Position numbers and translations under genes: made by a program | Assembly (NCBI RefSeq): GCF_004804275.1 | Contig: NZ_STGI01000004.1 | Coordinates: 19,258-83,257 of the forward strand | Length of the DNA: 64,000 nt | Reading direction: 5' to 3' | Source: Herbaspirillum sp. ST 5-3 | Lineage (GTDB): Bacteria; Pseudomonadota; Gammaproteobacteria; Burkholderiales; Burkholderiaceae_D | The notes under the pieces: generated by a model | What the model saw: only the letters and a program-made list of their open reading frames with translations | What the model was told of the DNA's origin: nothing | Database searches by the model: none | Part shown: in pieces, positions 38,085 through 46,397 of the stretch | Position numbering within the stretch: position 1 is the first letter of the stretch | How the letters are laid out: every line of letters begins with the position of its first letter

Positions 38085-38801
38085 TCACGCGTTCTGCAGC
38101 ACGCCGTCAATCACGGCCGGCTTGCAGACTTCAAGCCGGTAGCCATGACTGTACGCGGTACGAATGATCACGCCGCGCTCGACACCCAGTTCCAGTTTGC
38201 GCCGCAGTTTGTAGACGTGTTGTTCAATCGTGCGGCCGGCGATATCACTCCCCGTTCCCCAGATCGCGCTTCCGATACGCTCGCGTGAGATATAGACGTT
38301 CGGTGTGGAGAAGAACAACCAGGCCATCGTGAACTCGCGCGGAGTCAGCTCGATCGGATTTCCCTGGTAGGTGAAGGTGTTGGCCTCGCGATCGATCGCG
38401 AAGCCGGCCAGCTCGATCGACCGCCTCGTGGCGCTGCGCTTGCTGCGCCGGAGCAAGGCATTCATGCGTGCCACAAATTCGACGGTTTCAAACGGCAGGG
38501 TAATGAATTCATCTGCCCCGGCGTTCAGCGTCATGGCGATCAGATCTGCGCTGCGGGTCAGGGACAAGGCCATTACCGGCGTGTCGTCCCCGGAGCGACA
38601 GTTCAACCAGGTGAAGATGCTTTCGCCGTCGTGCGCATCGACGCCGAGATCGATCAAAATGAGAGCGAAGCTGCGCCTGCGGACGGAACGCAGGAGCGCC
38701 GCTTCGGACAAGAACCTTTCACAGGTAAATCCGGAGCGCGATAGCGCTGTTTCAATCTGCCGATAAACTGCATCGTTGCGAATATAACCCGCAATACCCA
38801 T
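38085..38801 (-). CDS. HrpG-like OmpR-family regulator with atypical receiver
   Basis: 238 residues from ATG 38801, chosen for AGGTGA five bases upstream; GTG 38810 is an alternative. N-terminal receiver domain (1-120), C-terminal winged helix (about 140-230: IDREANTFTYQGNPIELTPREFTMAWLF...GRTIEQHVYKLRRKLEL...IIRTAYSHGYRLEV). The usual phosphorylated Asp is present (LILIDLG), but the acidic pair after the first strand is missing (GIAGYIRND) and the conserved Lys of the KPF motif is Leu (FITLPFE). Such receivers often work without normal phosphorylation. The overall form resembles HrpG, the OmpR-type activator of T3SS genes in Ralstonia and Xanthomonas. It could instead control the adjacent pilus operon. 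Confidence 0.6.
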   Translation of the reverse strand: MGIAGYIRNDAVYRQIETALSRSGFTCERFLSEAALLRSVRRRSFALILIDLGVDAHDGESIFTWLNCRSGDDTPVMALSLTRSADLIAMTLNAGADEFITLPFETVEFVARMNALLRRSKRSATRRSIELAGFAIDREANTFTYQGNPIELTPREFTMAWLFFSTPNVYISRERIGSAIWGTGSDIAGRTIEQHVYKLRRKLELGVERGVIIRTAYSHGYRLEVCKPAVIDGVLQNA

Positions 38802-39410
38802 GACCTTCACCTGCCGGAATTACAGCGCTGCGCGTAACGCAGTGCCCGACTCCTGCAGTTGCCTCCCTAAGTTATTGGTTTGTCCAAAGAATAGCACTGG
38901 CAGTATCTTGTGCGGCGGCGATTTGGCGAATCTCACCACATACAGAAGTATGAGAAACACGAACGCGCACATTGCACTTCACGAGCCCGCCCATCGGCGT
39001 TCGTCGATATGTCTTTCTTCGATATGCCGGTATCGACAACGGCGCACAAGGCATGCGAATACGCGAACAAACACGGTGATGACTGACTTGCATAGTTAAC
39101 TTATTTGCAAAAGATGCGACATGAAAGCAGGTCAGGTTTACGCCATCCTTACTGCGATTTCGGACGGCATACATTCTCTGCGGTGGCCCCCTACCCGGAC
39201 TTGATCGATCCTCTCCAATAGTGCACATTTTCTGGCGATGCAATCACTCTCATTAGTCGCTCGCAGGCGAAACTGCTCTCCACTAGGAATTGAAACGACA
39301 TGTAATATTTGTTGAGCATCTTCGTTGCCATCATTAGTACAATCCTCTAAAGTGCACGCCTGTCCAACTTGGGCGCGCGCTTTCCCAACCTCGCTGACTG
39401 GAAGACAACC
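38802..39410. other. Intergenic region between HrpG-like gene and PilT-like ATPase gene
   Basis: About 600 bases with divergent flanking genes, so at least two promoters are expected. AT-richer than the surroundings. No gene, HrpL box or clear sigma-54 site was found. Confidence 0.4.
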
Positions 39411-40505
39411 ATGACCAGACACACTTCCAATACGACCGACTTCCTGTCGGAGATCACGTTCCTGCTCGGTGCAGGTCAGGTTTTTTCCGATATCCATGTC
39501 GAACAGGACGCGCCAGTCATGATCAAGACGCCGCGCGGATGGCAGCAGTCCGATATCGGGACGGTGAGCATCGAGGCGATGACACCCTTGCTGAATGCAA
39601 TCGACGAGGATTGGGAAGACAAGATCATCGATGGCGCCATCGATCGACCGCTGGTGTTGCGGGACTGTCGTCTGCGCTGCAACGTCTATCGACTTTCAAG
39701 CGGTGAGAAGGTGGCGATTTCGATCCGCCGGCTGCCGGTAGATCCTCTCCCCCTGGACAAGACAGGACTCCCGAGTTACGTCAAGTCGATGCTGGACGCA
39801 ACCCGTGGAATCATCCTGGTCACGGGACCGACCGGATCCGGCAAGACGACCACCATTGCGTCCATGCTCGACTACCTCAACGCCACGCGCAGCGGCCATA
39901 TCGTGACCATCGAGGCGCCGATCGAATACCAGCTCGAACGCAAGCAATCCATCATTTCGCAGAAGGAAGTGCCGACCGATACCGCGAGTTTTTCAACCGG
40001 CCTGCGCGAAGCGCTGCGCCAGAAACCGGATGTGCTCATGGTCGGCGAGATTCGCGACTTTGATACCGCCGACACCGTTCTGCATGCGGGCGAATCCGGC
40101 CACCTCGTCCTGGCAACCCTGCATACGAATAGCGCGACGAGCGCCATCACGAAGCTCCTCAGTTTCTTTCCGGCAGAGCATCGCGCACAGCGCAGCACAA
40201 CGCTGGCCAATGCGCTTGTCAGCGTGATTTTCCAGAGTCTGCTTCCCAATGAGAGCGGTGACGATTTTGTACTGGCAAGCGAGATGATTTTCAATCATCA
40301 CCAACAAGTCGCCCCGTATATTTCTGACCCGGGCAAGTTGCATATGCTTGCGGATTTCATGAAGAGGAAGGAAGACAACATGTCGCGTAGCCTCAACGAT
40401 GTGTTGCTGCAGCTCGTAGGAAAAAAATTGATCAGCGCGAAAGATGCCATGCGCTCTGCATACAATCGGCTGGAGCTGCACGAGATGCTCAATGCGAAGC
40501 GATAA
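39411..40505 (+). CDS. PilT-like type IV pilus retraction ATPase
   Basis: 364 residues from ATG 39411 (GGAAG upstream; the frame runs up to 39369). N-terminal PAS-like part, then a RecA-like core: Walker A GPTGSGKTT at about residue 136, Asp box IEAPIEYQLERKQSIISQKEVP, Walker B KPDVLMVGEIRD, His box ATLHTNSA. The spacing and the QREV-like segment are those of PilT/BfpF retraction ATPases rather than PilQ/PilB. Plasmid R64 pili lack such an ATPase; bundle-forming pili have one (BfpF). It probably retracts the pilus made by the operon 1.4 kb upstream. Confidence 0.85.
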   Translation: MTRHTSNTTDFLSEITFLLGAGQVFSDIHVEQDAPVMIKTPRGWQQSDIGTVSIEAMTPLLNAIDEDWEDKIIDGAIDRPLVLRDCRLRCNVYRLSSGEKVAISIRRLPVDPLPLDKTGLPSYVKSMLDATRGIILVTGPTGSGKTTTIASMLDYLNATRSGHIVTIEAPIEYQLERKQSIISQKEVPTDTASFSTGLREALRQKPDVLMVGEIRDFDTADTVLHAGESGHLVLATLHTNSATSAITKLLSFFPAEHRAQRSTTLANALVSVIFQSLLPNESGDDFVLASEMIFNHHQQVAPYISDPGKLHMLADFMKRKEDNMSRSLNDVLLQLVGKKLISAKDAMRSAYNRLELHEMLNAKR

Positions 40506-40747
40506 GCGCCGCTTCCACGACCTGTCTGCACACCCGCAGAGTGACATGTCATCCGACGATTGGCATGACGATGCATTCTCTCACGACAGAATCTTTGAGC
40601 GCGGCAATTGGTGAATTCCAGGAAAACGTTCACCGCGATAAAAAATGTGCCGCAATTTTCAGGTGCATGGCGACTTTTTTCGAAAGTGACCTAGACTGTG
40701 AAAGTATGGACCTCGCGTCCATGAACCCTTTTCATGAGGAGTTTTCC

Positions 40748-41092
40748 ATGAAAATCATGTCTCCGATCACGGCCATTGCTGCGCCCCTCCTTGCGGCAAT
40801 ATTTACATCTGCGAACGCAGTTCCACGAGCGGACCTGTTGGGCGATCCCGCCCCGGACTCAGCGGCGGAGCGTACGATCGCGCTCGGCGCCAACACTCGC
40901 CATGTCAATGTAACCGAAGGCGATACCGTGCGATTCGTCGCCGGAGACAAGGCGTTCACCTGGAAGTTTCAGGTCGCCAAAGGCATCTCGTCCTTCGACC
41001 TGAATAGCGTCGCTCCGCAAGGCCTGTTGCAAAACGAGGTGCGCGCCTATGTCGCTCCAAAACCGCGATTCAATGGGGCAGGACCTCGATAA
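40748..41092 (+). CDS. CzcE-like periplasmic protein
   Basis: 114 residues, GAGGAG six bases before ATG 40748. Signal peptide (MKIMSPITAIAAPLLAAIFTSANA) then PRADLLGDPAPDSAAERTIALG and NVTEGDTVRFVAGDKAFTWKFQV...FDLNSVAPQGLL, the pattern of the CzcE family (periplasmic copper/heavy-metal-binding proteins known from Cupriavidus). The mature protein has few His/Met residues, so metal binding is uncertain. No metal-resistance genes are adjacent. Confidence 0.65.
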   Translation: MKIMSPITAIAAPLLAAIFTSANAVPRADLLGDPAPDSAAERTIALGANTRHVNVTEGDTVRFVAGDKAFTWKFQVAKGISSFDLNSVAPQGLLQNEVRAYVAPKPRFNGAGPR

Positions 41093-41192
41093 ATACACAC
41101 CTGAATCGCATCAGCTGATCTGGAAAAGACCGTCAATTTTCCTTCAGAAAGAGGTCGCCGGAGGCGGCATCAATGCCGAACACGACCTCCAT

Positions 41193-41945
41193 TCATTCGG
41201 TGGCGATGCCCTCGTTCGCTTCATCGCGCTTCCGTGCTCCGCCAATCTTGAAGCCATACATGGCCTTGTCTGCGCGATGCAACAAGTCGCCCATGTCTTC
41301 AGCGTCGTCAGGATAGACGGCACAGCCAATGCTTGCTTTCACGTTGATCGAACGTCCGCCAAGCACGCAGGGTTTGTCAAAGCAGGCACGCACCTTGGCG
41401 GTGACCGCCTCCACTGAGGCCCTGTCGGACAGGTCAGGAAACAATACGACAAACTCGTCGCCGCCATAGCGACAAGCCGTGTCGCTCAGCCGGGTCGAAC
41501 CATTCAGTCGCTCCGCCACGATCCGCAACAACTCGTCGCCCACCGAATGGCCGAAGCTATCGTTGATGGCCTTAAAGCCGTCCAGATCGACCAGTACCAG
41601 CGCCACAAGCCTGTTCTTGCGTGCAGCCTGGGCCAAGGCCTGGCGCATGCGATCCTTGAACAGTCTACGGTTGGGCAGGCCGGTCAGCTCGTCATGATTC
41701 GCGTGCCGCCGCGTTTCCTCGACTTGTCGGGTAAGTTCGCGCAGACTCTTGCGCAGCCGCGTGCTCTGATCGAGCAGCCGCGCGATTTCCTCGCGCGCGG
41801 CGTCCAATTCCCTTTGCAGGCTACTGGCAAGTTTCACGCATGAGGGGTTACCGCAGACCTTCTCCGTGTCGTTTGACCAGCACTCGGTCTCTGTCCTGGT
41901 CGCCTCAACGATTTGATCACAGTGCGTCACGCCGACTCCTTGCAT
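41193..41945 (-). CDS. Diguanylate cyclase (GGDEF) with cysteine-containing N-terminus
   Basis: 250 residues from ATG 41945 (a TTG at 41963 is the alternative). The first 45 residues contain several cysteines (THCDQ, TECW, VCGNPSC) that could bind a metal or sense redox. A coil (SLQRELDAAREEIARLLDQSTRLRKSLRELTRQVEETR) follows, then the GGDEF domain: DELTGLPNRR, DLDGFKAINDSFGH, active site YGGDEF, and an I-site RLSD five residues before it for product inhibition. It should make cyclic di-GMP. It lies 140 bases downstream of sctQ on the same strand, so it may be co-expressed with the T3SS. Confidence 0.88.
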   Translation of the reverse strand: MQGVGVTHCDQIVEATRTETECWSNDTEKVCGNPSCVKLASSLQRELDAAREEIARLLDQSTRLRKSLRELTRQVEETRRHANHDELTGLPNRRLFKDRMRQALAQAARKNRLVALVLVDLDGFKAINDSFGHSVGDELLRIVAERLNGSTRLSDTACRYGGDEFVVLFPDLSDRASVEAVTAKVRACFDKPCVLGGRSINVKASIGCAVYPDDAEDMGDLLHRADKAMYGFKIGGARKRDEANEGIATE

Positions 41946-42085
41946 GAAATTTCCGAAACGCAAATGAGTGATCGGATTACCAGAAGAGTTCCAATCGCGC
42001 TTCGCACTCCATCGCCGGGATGGATAGCGCGCACGACGTTGTCAGAGGCGGCGCGGGAATACGGTCACACCGTATTGGTCGCACA

Positions 42086-43207
42086 TCAGGCAGCGATCCA
42101 CCGCGTGATGCGAATGCCCAATTGTCCGTCCACGTCGACAATCTCTCCACATCCGACATTCCGTCCGCCGGCGCGGACAGAAACGGAAGATGGTGAAACG
42201 TTTTTCAATGCAAGCACGGTGCCCGGCCCCATCGTTCGCAGATCCGCGATCTGCAGGTGCACTTCACCGAGCACAAAACTCAAGGTGACCGGCAGCGAAT
42301 CCAGGACCGAAGCGTCAACGCCAGCCGGCGCTCCTCCGGAAGCCGACGCAGGTAGTTCATTCGAAATGTCCGGCATCAAGGCTGCGTCATGATCCGGTGC
42401 TTCCACAATATTTTCCATGGCAATAACCTTTAACAAAGCCGTTGGCTGAAAAAGAACGCGGGCGCCTAAGCGCCCGATCCGGATGCGCCCCTCGCCCGCG
42501 GTGTTGAAGCATGTGTATCCGGGGAAGATGATGTCGCCCGCAACAATGCGATCAAATGCCCCGGCCGAAATGGTATGGTCCGCAAAAGGAACCACCATCG
42601 AATGGCGGAGCATGAGGAATCGCTCGACTGGCAGCATGACCCGTTCCCATGTCGCATCGGCGAGCAACGCGAGCCAGCAACAGATATCAGCACGCACATG
42701 GGTGCTGATGGCATGATCGCCGGAGAACAGGCGCAGCCGTAAAACCGCGCCCTTGGCAACCATCTCATCGCTGCCTTGCAACACCCCCTCGGCGCAGGAA
42801 AACGGTGTGCCAGACAAGCGACCAATCAATGCCGCCTCCAGCCAGCGCCACCGTCCATAGTGAGAACGATCCTCATGGCTCAGGTCGATGCCCGTAAGCG
42901 CCCTCAGAAATCGCCAACCGTCGGCAAGCTCGATGGTGCCGTGCCGCGATTCGATGGCGACAGACTCGGACCAGTCGATCTGGCTCTCGTTCGCAAGTTC
43001 AAGGGCAAGTATCGTGTCTTCGCCCAATTTTGGTATGCGGGCCCGGCAACCGCGTCCGATCCGTCGTGACAGATTAGCCCAGTCGAGCGTCATCGAACCC
43101 ATTGCCAGATCCGCCAGCCTCTGTCCAAGCGCCTCTCCGGCACATGCCCGCGGCGTCCGCGGACTGGCAATGGCGATGCGCTCGGCGGAGTCAGCGATGT
43201 CGGGCAT
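42086..43207 (-). CDS. sctQ: T3SS cytoplasmic ring protein SctQ (YscQ/HrcQ)
   Basis: 373 residues. The C-terminal 70 residues form a SpoA domain: LPVTLSFVLGEVHLQIADLRTMGPGTVLAL, then VSVRAGGRNVGCGEIVDVDGQLGIRI, the hallmark of SctQ/FliN-type proteins of the sorting platform. The N-terminal part (TLDWANLSRRIGRG..., CWLALLADATWERVMLP) fits the divergent half of full-length SctQ. A moderate HrpL-type box lies 89 bases upstream. No other core ring or export-gate gene is adjacent, which is unusual. Confidence 0.75.
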   Translation of the reverse strand: MPDIADSAERIAIASPRTPRACAGEALGQRLADLAMGSMTLDWANLSRRIGRGCRARIPKLGEDTILALELANESQIDWSESVAIESRHGTIELADGWRFLRALTGIDLSHEDRSHYGRWRWLEAALIGRLSGTPFSCAEGVLQGSDEMVAKGAVLRLRLFSGDHAISTHVRADICCWLALLADATWERVMLPVERFLMLRHSMVVPFADHTISAGAFDRIVAGDIIFPGYTCFNTAGEGRIRIGRLGARVLFQPTALLKVIAMENIVEAPDHDAALMPDISNELPASASGGAPAGVDASVLDSLPVTLSFVLGEVHLQIADLRTMGPGTVLALKNVSPSSVSVRAGGRNVGCGEIVDVDGQLGIRITRWIAA

Positions 43208-43296
43208 AGGCGGCTTTCTGCTGCGTTGGTGGGAGTGATGTGCCGACGCAACCCGAAGCGGGTCTTACAGTGCGGCAAGCTACACGCATTTGCCTA

Positions 43297-43325
43297 TACG
43301 TCGTTCCAGTCGGCATTGCGGTTCC
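43297..43325 (-). promoter_or_regulatory. HrpL-type promoter box for sctQ
   Basis: Minus strand reads GGAACC-N16-CGACGTA: full upstream element, one change in the downstream element. It ends 89 bases before the sctQ ATG. It is paired with the divergent box at 43448. Confidence 0.55.
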
Positions 43326-43447
43326 ATCTGCTGCGGTCGAAACCGGCTTGCGAGCCGATCCAGCCTCACCTTCCTCACCTCGTCCAGTGTCTCGCCGGAA
43401 GGCGAACGGGATTCAATTGTCTGTGTGAGTTTGTCGGCGACGATGTC

Positions 43448-43476
43448 GGAACCCGCTGCGACACCATTGCCACGAA
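43448..43476 (+). promoter_or_regulatory. HrpL-type promoter box for candidate effector at 43526
   Basis: Plus strand reads GGAACC-N16-CCACGAA, full consensus, 49 bases before the ATG. Confidence 0.85.
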
Positions 43477-43525
43477 GACTTATCTTGCGCAGGGAGCGCG
43501 GGCGATAAATCAATGGAGTGGAAAA

Positions 43526-44830
43526 ATGCGATTTGAAAAAATGGGGAGCCCCGGGCGAACAGGATCGGATGCCGGCACGCAGGCGACAACATCCGCCGCC
43601 TTTGCTCCCCCTGCCTGGCTCACGCAAATCCGTCCGGGGCCTTCGCATCCACGCGAAGACTTGCAAATCAAGGAGAAAATTTACCGCTATCTCGCGCCGA
43701 ATCATCACAGTCCGGAAGACAAGAAGTCGATGATCGACACGCTGCTCGATCGCATCGAAGATGCCGGCAAGTCGGACCTGCTGCCGGAGGTGCTTCGGCA
43801 CCTGGACGACGACGCCCTGGTTCAACATACCTACCGCCGCGTGGATGAAAAACTGGAGGCGCTTCCGCAACCGTCCTTGAGGACGGTCATGCTCTACAAG
43901 TCGGGAGGTTTGTCTGAGGCCGAAAGGGCAGCCTTCGAACAGTCAAAAACAGCCAATGCTTTCTATCGCAAGCTCGAATCCCGTATCTCCGACATCAACG
44001 AGGCCAGGGTGCGCAGTATTCTTTCCGCCGGCAACAGTCAGCAAAAACTGGCCAAGCTGACGCGTCACCTGCAAGATCGCAACTTCATCAGCCCGACACT
44101 CCAGCATCGAGAGGATCTCCAAAAGATCTTTTCTTCTTTCACCAACGAAGCCAACAAGGCGGAGGCCTACAACTGTTTCCACAATCAGGTCAAAAAACAG
44201 CTTCGAAAACTGGGCAAGCGTCCCGAAACGCTGCAGGAGCGCAAGGAATACCTCAGTCATGCCGCCGGAGTCCTCACGACTTTTCATTCGTTGACGAGCG
44301 ACTCGCCGGGCCGCATTCCGCTCTCTACCCTCTACGAGTTCTGCAGCAACTCCCCCGCACGCGAAGGTCGCCACTTCAAGGCGGAACACAGTTATGCGGC
44401 AGTTGAAGCGCTCGCCTCGCATATGCCAAAGATGAAGTCAAAGATGCGCGGCCAGTTTCTCGATCACGTGAACTTCCAGCTCCACGCATTGAAATTTCTC
44501 GACGATGCATTTGGCACGGTGCGCAAGGAGCAGGTCAACAAAATGGTCACGGCAGTCGTCATCGGCGCACCCGGCCGCACGGGAAGATACCCGGATACCG
44601 CCACCACCAACTTCGCCCGGATCAACGACAGGAAGGCAAGGCAGGACATGATCAAGCTGGTCTACAAAAACCGTCATGCGCTCACTCCCGAGAACAAGGC
44701 AGCAATGATGGACGTTTTCAGGCAGTACAAGGACGATGTCACTTCAGGTTCGGATCACAGTCGCTGGTCCGGCTTGCGTATTTTTACGCGCGGCGGGCGA
44801 ACACTGAACCGCATGAAGAAGATCGAATAG
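43526..44830 (+). CDS. Candidate T3SS effector, all-helical, unknown family
   Basis: 434 residues from ATG 43526, chosen because GGAG lies seven bases upstream and a perfect HrpL box lies 49 bases upstream; the open frame itself runs back to 43226. The N-terminus (MRFEKMGSPGRTGSDAGTQATTSAAF) is Gly/Ser/Thr-rich like T3SS signals. The rest looks helical and basic (EDLQIKEKIYRYLAP, LDRIEDAGKSDLLPEVLRHLDDDALVQH, QVKKQLRKLGKRPETLQERKEYL), ending with a basic tail RGGRTLNRMKKIE. I recognise no catalytic motif or named family. Divergent from sctQ. Confidence 0.65.
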   Translation: MRFEKMGSPGRTGSDAGTQATTSAAFAPPAWLTQIRPGPSHPREDLQIKEKIYRYLAPNHHSPEDKKSMIDTLLDRIEDAGKSDLLPEVLRHLDDDALVQHTYRRVDEKLEALPQPSLRTVMLYKSGGLSEAERAAFEQSKTANAFYRKLESRISDINEARVRSILSAGNSQQKLAKLTRHLQDRNFISPTLQHREDLQKIFSSFTNEANKAEAYNCFHNQVKKQLRKLGKRPETLQERKEYLSHAAGVLTTFHSLTSDSPGRIPLSTLYEFCSNSPAREGRHFKAEHSYAAVEALASHMPKMKSKMRGQFLDHVNFQLHALKFLDDAFGTVRKEQVNKMVTAVVIGAPGRTGRYPDTATTNFARINDRKARQDMIKLVYKNRHALTPENKAAMMDVFRQYKDDVTSGSDHSRWSGLRIFTRGGRTLNRMKKIE

Positions 44831-45216
44831 GCATGCAGCATGCGGCCTGGTTTAATTCACCGCTTATGCATGACATCCTCAAAATTGGGCCGCATTCATT
44901 GGGCCGTATTCATACCGCGATCATGTCACCCGACTCCGCGCTTGTCAGGTGAATTCGAAAACCGAAAACAGATCCCCGTACCTGCAGATGCCGACACGGC
45001 GAGCGATTTCGCAGCGCTTCATTCCTGGCGCGCTCGCCGTCTTCTTCACAACCTGATTTCTCAATATTCTTCAATGTCTCACCAAGTGTCATCAATCGGC
45101 GAGACGGCGCGAATTTGCTGCTATCGTGAAATCACTGAAACGGCCGGGCTCTGCAGCACACGCAGGGCCCTCGATTGAAACAGGTAAGTCCATCATCCCC
45201 AGAGAGGATCGTCACC
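44831..45216. other. Leader region of the sigma factor gene
   Basis: 386 bases without a convincing gene. It must hold the sigma-factor promoter; I found no HrpL box and no clear sigma-54 site. A 14-base tandem repeat is listed separately. Confidence 0.4.
44884..44911 (+). repeat. 14-base tandem direct repeat upstream of sigma factor gene
   Basis: ATTGGGCCGCATTC is followed at once by ATTGGGCCGTATTC (one difference). It lies about 305 bases before the sigma factor ATG and could be a paired activator site or chance. Confidence 0.5.
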
Positions 45217-45789
45217 ATGTCAAATACGTTCGCTTCGACTGAAACCGCCGCCGCTCCCGCCTCTTCCGTCGTCATTGATCTCAACCAGTTGTATCGGGAC
45301 CACCATCGGCACTTGCTGCGTTTCGTGCAGCGCTATGTGCGCAACAGCGAAGACGCTGAAGATGTCGTGCAAAATACCTTCGTCGAAGCGGCGCGCTGTG
45401 CACAGCGCTTTGCCGGCTTGTCCAAGCCCTCGACCTGGCTGTTCGGCATTGCCTTGAACCTGGCACGCAACCATGAGCGCCGCAAGTACGCAAGCCTGTG
45501 CGACACCGTCGATGATGCCTTCATCGAGCAGATCGCCGACATCGGCGCCGATCCGGCGTATCTGATCGAGAACCGCGAGGTTGCAGGCAAGGTCCTCGCA
45601 TTGCTGGAAAGCCTGCCGCCAAAAGTTCGCGCCACCTTCGAAGCCGTCCTGGAGGGAGATGCCACCTACGAGCAGGCCGCCGCGCAGTTGCAGATCCCGG
45701 TAGGCACGGTGCGTTCAAGAGTATCTCGGGTTCGCACCGCGGTGCGCGCCCATTTCGGCAGCATGGACCAGCAGCGGCATTCGATGTAA
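45217..45789 (+). CDS. ECF sigma factor, probable HrpL/BtrS-type T3SS regulator
   Basis: 190 residues from ATG 45217 (AGAGAGGA upstream; the frame begins at 45175). Region 2: LYRDHHRHLLRFVQRYVRNSEDAEDVVQNTFVEA...STWLFGIALNLARNHERRK. Region 4: LESLPPKVRATFEAVLEGDATYEQAAAQLQIPVGTVRSRVSRVR. No anti-sigma gene is adjacent. ECF factors of the HrpL/BtrS kind control T3SS genes through GGAACC-N15/16-CCAC promoters, and this window has about eleven such sites in front of effectors and T3SS genes. That, with the T3SS neighbours, makes this the likely sigma factor for them. Assignment by context, not by sequence alone. Confidence 0.75.
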   Translation: MSNTFASTETAAAPASSVVIDLNQLYRDHHRHLLRFVQRYVRNSEDAEDVVQNTFVEAARCAQRFAGLSKPSTWLFGIALNLARNHERRKYASLCDTVDDAFIEQIADIGADPAYLIENREVAGKVLALLESLPPKVRATFEAVLEGDATYEQAAAQLQIPVGTVRSRVSRVRTAVRAHFGSMDQQRHSM

Positions 45790-45830
45790 ATGCAATGGAA
45801 CGCGGATCAGGCAATGCGTCGGCCATGCAG

Positions 45831-46280
45831 CTATCTGCTGCTCCCGGCATCCGGAAGGGAAAGATGCATTTCCCATGCCTTGTCCGCCGTATCCAGGATC
45901 GCATCCAGCACGCTGCGCTCGTCGGGGAAATCCGTCAGGAGAATCTTGCGTGTCAGAACGTAACGCCCCTCTTCCGCATGCCACAGGAGCTCGGTCTCTC
46001 CGGCAAAGGAAAGCTGCATGGCCGACTGAGCAGAAGTCATGGAGCCGTAATCCGGTTGCGAGCGCCTCGGGAGGAATGCCGTGATTCCCAAACCTGGCGC
46101 TGCCGTATCGGCAATCACGGAGCTTAGCGTTAGTACGTCGCCAAAACGCAATTCAAGAACCGGCGTCACCCGCGATTCGCTATCCTGCCCGGCCAGGCCA
46201 GACATCTCTCGAAGGAATCGTTCGACAGCGGCGACCGAGCCGTCAAGCCTGCCCGGTGCATCGGAAGGATTTGCTTCCAC
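45831..46280 (-). CDS. T3SS chaperone-like protein
   Basis: 149 residues from a GTG at 46280 with AAGGA seven bases upstream. Small and acidic. The pattern (AAVERFLREMSGLAG, VLELRFGDVLTLSSVIAD, AMQLSFAGETELLWHAEEGRYVLTRKILLTDFPDERSVLDAILDTADKAWEM) resembles class I T3SS chaperones of the CesT/Tir type: alternating helix and strands ending in a helix. It lies downstream of the probable sctK on the same strand, and convergent with the sigma factor gene. Which effector it serves is unknown; it could instead be a small structural component. Confidence 0.5.
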   Translation of the reverse strand: MEANPSDAPGRLDGSVAAVERFLREMSGLAGQDSESRVTPVLELRFGDVLTLSSVIADTAAPGLGITAFLPRRSQPDYGSMTSAQSAMQLSFAGETELLWHAEEGRYVLTRKILLTDFPDERSVLDAILDTADKAWEMHLSLPDAGSSR

Positions 46281-46397
46281 CCTGGATCCTTGTGTTCAGT
46301 GAAATCGTATCGCCATTGCTTGTTTCGGCCATTCTACTGAAAAATGGCAGCTGAAACATCGTCCAGTCTGTCATCCCTCCTATCAGCGCAGGCAAAC

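Noticed and set aside
38880..38920. Possible sigma-54 site (TGGCAG...TTGT) in the 38.8-39.4 kb gap
   Set aside because: Spacing between the two elements is one base short and the second element is weak.
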